Notes under the pieces: generated by a model
Told to the model about the DNA's origin: nothing
Databases searched by the model: none
Seen by the model: only the letters and a program-made list of their open reading frames with translations
Assembly: GCF_015291625.1 (NCBI RefSeq)
Contig: NZ_CP030047.1
Span: 3,348,001-3,412,000 of the forward strand
Length of the DNA stretch: 64,000 bases
From: Bradyrhizobium sp. CCBAU 53421
Lineage (GTDB): Bacteria; Pseudomonadota; Alphaproteobacteria; Rhizobiales; Xanthobacteraceae
Reading direction: 5' to 3'
Shown here: piece by piece, positions 60,289-64,000 of the stretch
How positions within the stretch are numbered: the stretch's first letter is position 1
Layout: each line of letters opens with the position of its first letter
Position numbers and translations under genes: made by a program

Positions 60289-61104
60289 ATGCCGCAAAAA
60301 TCCTTCGTTTGGCTCTGTCTGCTGCCGCTTTTGCTGGTGACGGCGGCGTTCTTTCTGTTGCCGATGGCCCGACTGGTGGTGGCGGGCGCCGAAGGGCCGC
60401 ACGGGCTCGCCGGATATCTCGCCATCCTCACGGAAGGCCGCTATCGCGCGACGTTGATCAATACCGTGCTGCTGGCGGCGGCAACCACGGTCGTCACGCT
60501 GATCGTGGCGACGATCGCCGGAATGTTCCTGCAGCGGCACCGCTTTCCCGGGCGGGCCGTGCTGATCGCCATGCTGACGTTTCCGCTGGCCTTTCCCGGC
60601 GTGGTGGTCGGCTTCATGATCATTCTGCTGGCAGGCCGGCAAGGGCTGATCGGCGATCTCTCGAACCGGATATTCGGCGAGAAGTTCGTGTTCGCCTACT
60701 CGATCTACGGGCTCTTCCTCGGCTATCTCTATTTCTCGATCCCGCGCGTGATCCTGACCATCATGGCGGCCGTGCAGAAGCTCGACGTCGGGCTGGAAGA
60801 AGCTGCGCGTTCGCTTGGCGCCAGCCCGTGGGCGGTGCAGCGCGATGTCGTGCTGCCGGCACTGGCGCCGGCGTTCGTCGCGTCCGGCGCGATCGCCTTT
60901 GCGACCGCGATGGGTGCCTTCGGAACCGCGTTCACGCTGGCGACGAACATCGACGTGCTGCCGATGCTGATCTACACCGAGTTCACGCTGGCCGCCAATT
61001 TCGCGACCTCGGCAGCGCTGTCGGTGGGGCTTGGCCTGATCACCTGGCTCATCCTCGCGCTGGCCCGCACGTTCAGCGGCAGTGCGGTCGCGGCGGCTGG
61101 GTAA
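60289..61104 (+). CDS. ABC transporter permease (PotB-like)
   Basis: This 271-residue membrane protein has about six helices and the cytoplasmic EAA loop LEEAARSLGASPWAVQRDVV. ATG 60289 gives a normal first helix (FVWLCLLPLLLVTAAFFLL); its ribosome site is weak, in line with lower expression than the binding protein. It is the first of two permeases. Confidence 0.88.
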   Translation: MPQKSFVWLCLLPLLLVTAAFFLLPMARLVVAGAEGPHGLAGYLAILTEGRYRATLINTVLLAAATTVVTLIVATIAGMFLQRHRFPGRAVLIAMLTFPLAFPGVVVGFMIILLAGRQGLIGDLSNRIFGEKFVFAYSIYGLFLGYLYFSIPRVILTIMAAVQKLDVGLEEAARSLGASPWAVQRDVVLPALAPAFVASGAIAFATAMGAFGTAFTLATNIDVLPMLIYTEFTLAANFATSAALSVGLGLITWLILALARTFSGSAVAAAG

Positions 61105-61108
61105 GGGC

Positions 61109-61894
61109 ATGCGCGATCGCCTGATCTTCACCGGCCAATTCATTTTCACGCTGCTCGTTGCGGCATTCCTGGTGGTGCCCGCAGGGCTTTCGATCTCCGC
61201 CGGCGTCACCGTGAATTATTTCCGGGGCATCCAATCCGGCGTAACCTTGCAATGGGTCGCGCAGGTCTGGGAGCTCTATGCCGGCACTATCCTGCTCTCC
61301 TTCGTGATCGCCTTCGCGACACTTGCCGTCACGCTGCTCGCCGGCGTCCCCGCGGCCTATGCGCTGCATGCGCGGGGAGGCCGGCTGGCCCGCATCGTCG
61401 AGGAGATCATCACGCTGCCGCTGGCGATCCCGGGGCTTGCGATCGCGCTGGCATTGCTACTCACCTATGGCAGCTTTGGCGACTTCCGTCGTTCCTGGCT
61501 GTTCATCCTGGTCGGCCACGTCATCTTCACCATGCCGTTCATGGTGCGCTCGGTGATGGCGGTGTTTGCGACCGTGGACATCAAGACGCTCGACGAGGGC
61601 GCCGCGTCGCTGGGGGCGTCGCCATGGCGGCGCTTCTGCGATGTCATCGTGCCGAACGCGCTGCCGGGAATTCTGGCCGGCGCGCTGATGGTGGTCACGC
61701 TGTCGCTCGGTGAATTCAATCTGACCTGGATGCTGCATACGCCGCTGACGAAGACGCTGCCGATCGGACTTGCCGACAGCTACGCCTCGATGCGGCTCGA
61801 AGTGGCCTCGGCCTACACGCTGATCTTCTTCGTGATGATCATTCCGCTCCTGGTCGCGATGCAGCTGCTGGCCGACAGGGACAACAAGCGATGA
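61109..61894 (+). CDS. ABC transporter permease (PotC-like)
   Basis: This 261-residue membrane protein has the EAA loop LDEGAASLGASPWRRFCDVI. ATG 61109 lies 4 bp after the previous stop; the frame is open upstream only inside that gene. It overlaps the ATPase start by ATGA. Confidence 0.88.
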   Translation: MRDRLIFTGQFIFTLLVAAFLVVPAGLSISAGVTVNYFRGIQSGVTLQWVAQVWELYAGTILLSFVIAFATLAVTLLAGVPAAYALHARGGRLARIVEEIITLPLAIPGLAIALALLLTYGSFGDFRRSWLFILVGHVIFTMPFMVRSVMAVFATVDIKTLDEGAASLGASPWRRFCDVIVPNALPGILAGALMVVTLSLGEFNLTWMLHTPLTKTLPIGLADSYASMRLEVASAYTLIFFVMIIPLLVAMQLLADRDNKR

Positions 61895-62949
61895 ACACGG
61901 CGGGGCACGGAGCGGCGGTGCGGATCGAGGCATGCGGCAAGACCTTTGCCGACGGCACGCGTGCGCTCGATCCCGCAACCCTCGACATCGCGCGCGGCGA
62001 GACGCTGGTGCTGCTCGGGCCGTCCGGGTGCGGCAAGACGACCATGCTGCGCATCATCGCGGGCCTCGAACTGCCGGACGCGGGCGGCAAGGTGCTGTTC
62101 GACGGCAAGGACATGACCTCGGTTCCGATCGAGCGGCGCAATGTCGGGATGGTGTTTCAGTCCTACGCGCTGTTCCCCAACATGACGGTAGCCGACAACA
62201 TCGCCTACGGGCTGAAGATCCGGGGTGTTGCCAAAGGCGAGCGTGCCGCACGCATCGCCGAACTGGTTGCTCTCACCAACATCACGGGATTGGAGAATAG
62301 GCGGATCGACCAGCTTTCGGGCGGCCAGCGCCAGCGCGTAGCGCTGGCGCGCGCTGTCGCGATCCGGCCCGGCATCTTGCTGCTCGACGAGCCCTTGACC
62401 GCGCTCGATGCCGCCTTGCGCGATCGGCTGCGCAGCGAACTCAACCGGCTGCTGCGCGCGCTCGGAATCACGACGATCTATGTCACTCACGATCAGGCCG
62501 AAGCCATGGAATTGGGCGACCGCATCGTCGTGATGCGGAAAGGTGCGATCGCCCAGATCGGTACGCCGCGCGAAGTCTACTTCGCGCCGAACGACCGCTT
62601 CGTGGCGGAATTCATCGGAGCGGCGAATATCGTCGAAGCTCCGATCGAGAACGGCGTATTGATCCTGCCCGGCGGGCGATTGCCGATCGCGGGTGGCGCG
62701 ACGGCTGCGACCGCGACCGTGATGATCCGCCCCGAAACCATTCGCGTGATGGACGCCGGGGCAGGGCTGCTCGTGGGCACCGTCGATTCCGTCAGCTTCA
62801 CTGGCGACCGGCAGCGGATTGTCGTAAGCGGTGCATCAGGCAAGCCGCTCAATGTCGACGCGCCCAACACGATCCAGTCCAAGGTCGGCGATCGAATAGG
62901 GCTTTCGATCGCGCCCGACGCTGTACGTCTCCTGCCGTCCGAACCCTAG
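61891..62949 (+). CDS. ABC transporter ATP-binding protein (PotA/FbpC-like)
   Basis: This 352-residue ATPase has Walker A GPSGCGKTT, MVFQSYALFPNMTVADNIAY, signature LSGGQRQRVALARA, Walker B LLLDEPLTALDA and a C-terminal TOBE-like domain (from about 240). The extra domain is typical of importers for iron, polyamines, sugars or phosphonates. It is followed 9 bp later by the phosphoesterase gene. Confidence 0.92.
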   Translation: MNTAGHGAAVRIEACGKTFADGTRALDPATLDIARGETLVLLGPSGCGKTTMLRIIAGLELPDAGGKVLFDGKDMTSVPIERRNVGMVFQSYALFPNMTVADNIAYGLKIRGVAKGERAARIAELVALTNITGLENRRIDQLSGGQRQRVALARAVAIRPGILLLDEPLTALDAALRDRLRSELNRLLRALGITTIYVTHDQAEAMELGDRIVVMRKGAIAQIGTPREVYFAPNDRFVAEFIGAANIVEAPIENGVLILPGGRLPIAGGATAATATVMIRPETIRVMDAGAGLLVGTVDSVSFTGDRQRIVVSGASGKPLNVDAPNTIQSKVGDRIGLSIAPDAVRLLPSEP

Positions 62950-62958
62950 GATTGATCG

Positions 62959-63798
62959 ATGCCTTCGAAACCGATCCTCATCGCGCAGATATCCGACCTC
63001 CACATCAAGCCGCCAGGAACGTTGGCCTATGGCCGGGTCGACACCGCGAAGGCGCTCGAACGTTGCGTGGCGGCGCTCGGCGCATTCGAGCCCGCACCCG
63101 ATTTCGTCGTCATCTCGGGCGACCTCGTCGATACACCGTCGGTCGAGGAATACGACTATCTCAAGCAATTGCTCGCGCCGTTGCGCGTTCCGTTTGCCGG
63201 CATTCCCGGCAATCACGACTCGCGCCAGTGGATGCGCGAAGCGCTTCCTGCCGCGCCCTATGTTCACCCGACCGGCCCACTCGATCAGAAGATCGAGGTG
63301 AACGGCCTCGATCTCCTGCTGCTTGACTCAAGCGTCGCCGGCAAGCCGCACGGCATGCTCGAAGCATCCACGCTGCATTGGCTGGACGCGGCGCTGGCGA
63401 CGGCGGCCACCCGGCCGGCGCTGCTTTTCCTGCATCATCCGCCATTCAAGGGCGGCATCTGGCATATGGACCGGCAAGACCTCTTCAATGCCGACGCATT
63501 GGCGGAAATCGTCAGGCGTCACCCGCGTGTTCGTCTGATCGCGTGCGGCCACGTCCATCGTGCGATGCTGACCACCTTCGCCGGGATTCCCGTGACAATA
63601 TGCCCCGCGCCGAACCATGCGGTCGACCTCGACCTCGGACAGCTCCGCGAACCCTCGTTCAAGGTGGAACCGCCCGCATTTCATTTGCACACATGGTTTT
63701 CCGGCCAGGATTTTGGACAGCTGGTCACGCACCAGATCCCGATCGGTCAGTTCGATGGGCCGCATCCGTTCTTTGGGCCGGACGGCAAGCTGCTGTGA
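62959..63798 (+). CDS. Metallophosphoesterase (CpdA-like phosphodiesterase)
   Basis: This 279-residue calcineurin-like phosphoesterase has all metal motifs: ISDLHI (D13, H15), VISGDLVDTP, GIPGNHDSRQW, LFLHHPPF and ACGHVHRAML. Relatives hydrolyse cyclic nucleotides or glycerophosphodiesters. It lacks a signal peptide and is the last gene of the ABC importer operon, so it may hydrolyse an imported phosphodiester in the cytoplasm. This is inference from context. Confidence 0.9.
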   Translation: MPSKPILIAQISDLHIKPPGTLAYGRVDTAKALERCVAALGAFEPAPDFVVISGDLVDTPSVEEYDYLKQLLAPLRVPFAGIPGNHDSRQWMREALPAAPYVHPTGPLDQKIEVNGLDLLLLDSSVAGKPHGMLEASTLHWLDAALATAATRPALLFLHHPPFKGGIWHMDRQDLFNADALAEIVRRHPRVRLIACGHVHRAMLTTFAGIPVTICPAPNHAVDLDLGQLREPSFKVEPPAFHLHTWFSGQDFGQLVTHQIPIGQFDGPHPFFGPDGKLL

Positions 63799-64000
63799 GC
63801 GGGCGGCGTTGACCGGTCACACGGACGGGTCTTGTCAGGCGAGATTGCGGTTGCTGGGCGGATTTTCCAGACCACGGGCAGCCATTGCCTACAATTGAGC
63901 GTTGCATAGGCACATATTTATTCCAAATTGTACCTTGGATGCCTTCCAGCCCGATCTTACCGGGGCGGACCTTTTGTTGCTGTAGGCCCCCGGCGGGGCT
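63799..64000. other. Window end, no gene recognised
   Basis: No coding frame is supported after the phosphoesterase. At the right edge GCCCC and GGGGC flank CGGC (within 63985-63999), a possible hairpin cut off by the window; any T-run would lie outside. Confidence 0.4.

Noticed and set aside
63901..64000. Possible tRNA or integration site at the right edge
   Set aside because: The GC-rich hairpin has no T-loop or anticodon arm pattern; no tRNA could be folded.
1..64000. CRISPR array, rRNA operon, complete insertion sequence or integrase
   Set aside because: No regularly spaced repeats, rRNA-like blocks, transposase or integrase motifs were found; the only repeated unit is the three-copy promoter-like element.

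Overview
The window reads as a chromosomal segment of a Bradyrhizobium-type alphaproteobacterium (Nitrobacteraceae). This is inferred from the high G+C with strong G/C third-position bias, the many LIV-type ABC and TRAP importers, several CaiB/BaiF CoA-transferases, an OpgC homologue, a phasin, a GcrA-like regulator and many very small lineage-typical proteins. No rRNA, tRNA, CRISPR array or complete insertion sequence was seen.

Layout. (1) 1-8.5 kb: the end of an MlrC-type metallopeptidase gene with a coupled GST-like gene, a DsbA-type isomerase, and a leftward operon of acyl-CoA synthetase, TetR, SDR and a Baeyer-Villiger-type monooxygenase. A strong palindromic operator lies in its divergent control region. 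(2) 8.6-16.7 kb: a rightward nine-gene operon with a complete LIV-type ABC importer followed by CoA-transferase, enoyl-CoA hydratase, MaoC hydratase and CitE-type lyase. This set suits import, CoA activation, hydration and cleavage of a branched dicarboxylate. (3) 16.7-24.6 kb (leftward): a two-component system, then a TRAP transporter whose single permease pair is flanked by two paralogous binding proteins, then a second CoA-transferase. (4) 24.9-27.3 kb: a membrane-anchored GH3 enzyme and OpgC. (5) 27.5-30 kb: a phage-derived regulatory island with an S24 (LexA/CI-type) repressor, four copies of its probable 15-bp operator, a GcrA-like protein and a DUF6456-like protein. (6) 30.3-32.8 kb: a GFA-family protein, a third CoA-transferase and two tiny divergent genes. 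(7) 32.8-38.3 kb: a tight leftward operon of acyltransferase-like protein, MFS transporter, YqcI/YcgG-family haem N-oxygenase and cupin, next to a GlxA-type regulator and an FMN 2-hydroxy-acid oxidase. This is the best candidate for an undescribed biosynthetic system here. (8) 38.4-44.4 kb: small genes and phage debris, with a truncated terminase fused to a membrane tail and three copies of a promoter-like repeat, one leading directly into an intrinsic terminator. (9) 44.7-57.9 kb: a catabolic island with a two-component flavin monooxygenase, TetR, a deacetylase-fold hydrolase, an LLM-type flavin oxidoreductase, a three-subunit molybdenum hydroxylase and a second LIV-type importer. (10) 57.9-64 kb: a zinc alcohol dehydrogenase, then an iron/polyamine/phosphonate-type ABC importer coupled to a metallophosphoesterase.

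The main logic is repeated uptake-plus-catabolism operons, each pairing an importer with CoA- or flavin-dependent enzymes and a local regulator, interrupted by two phage-derived patches. Product names rest on motif recognition and context. Substrates of the importers and oxygenases are inference.
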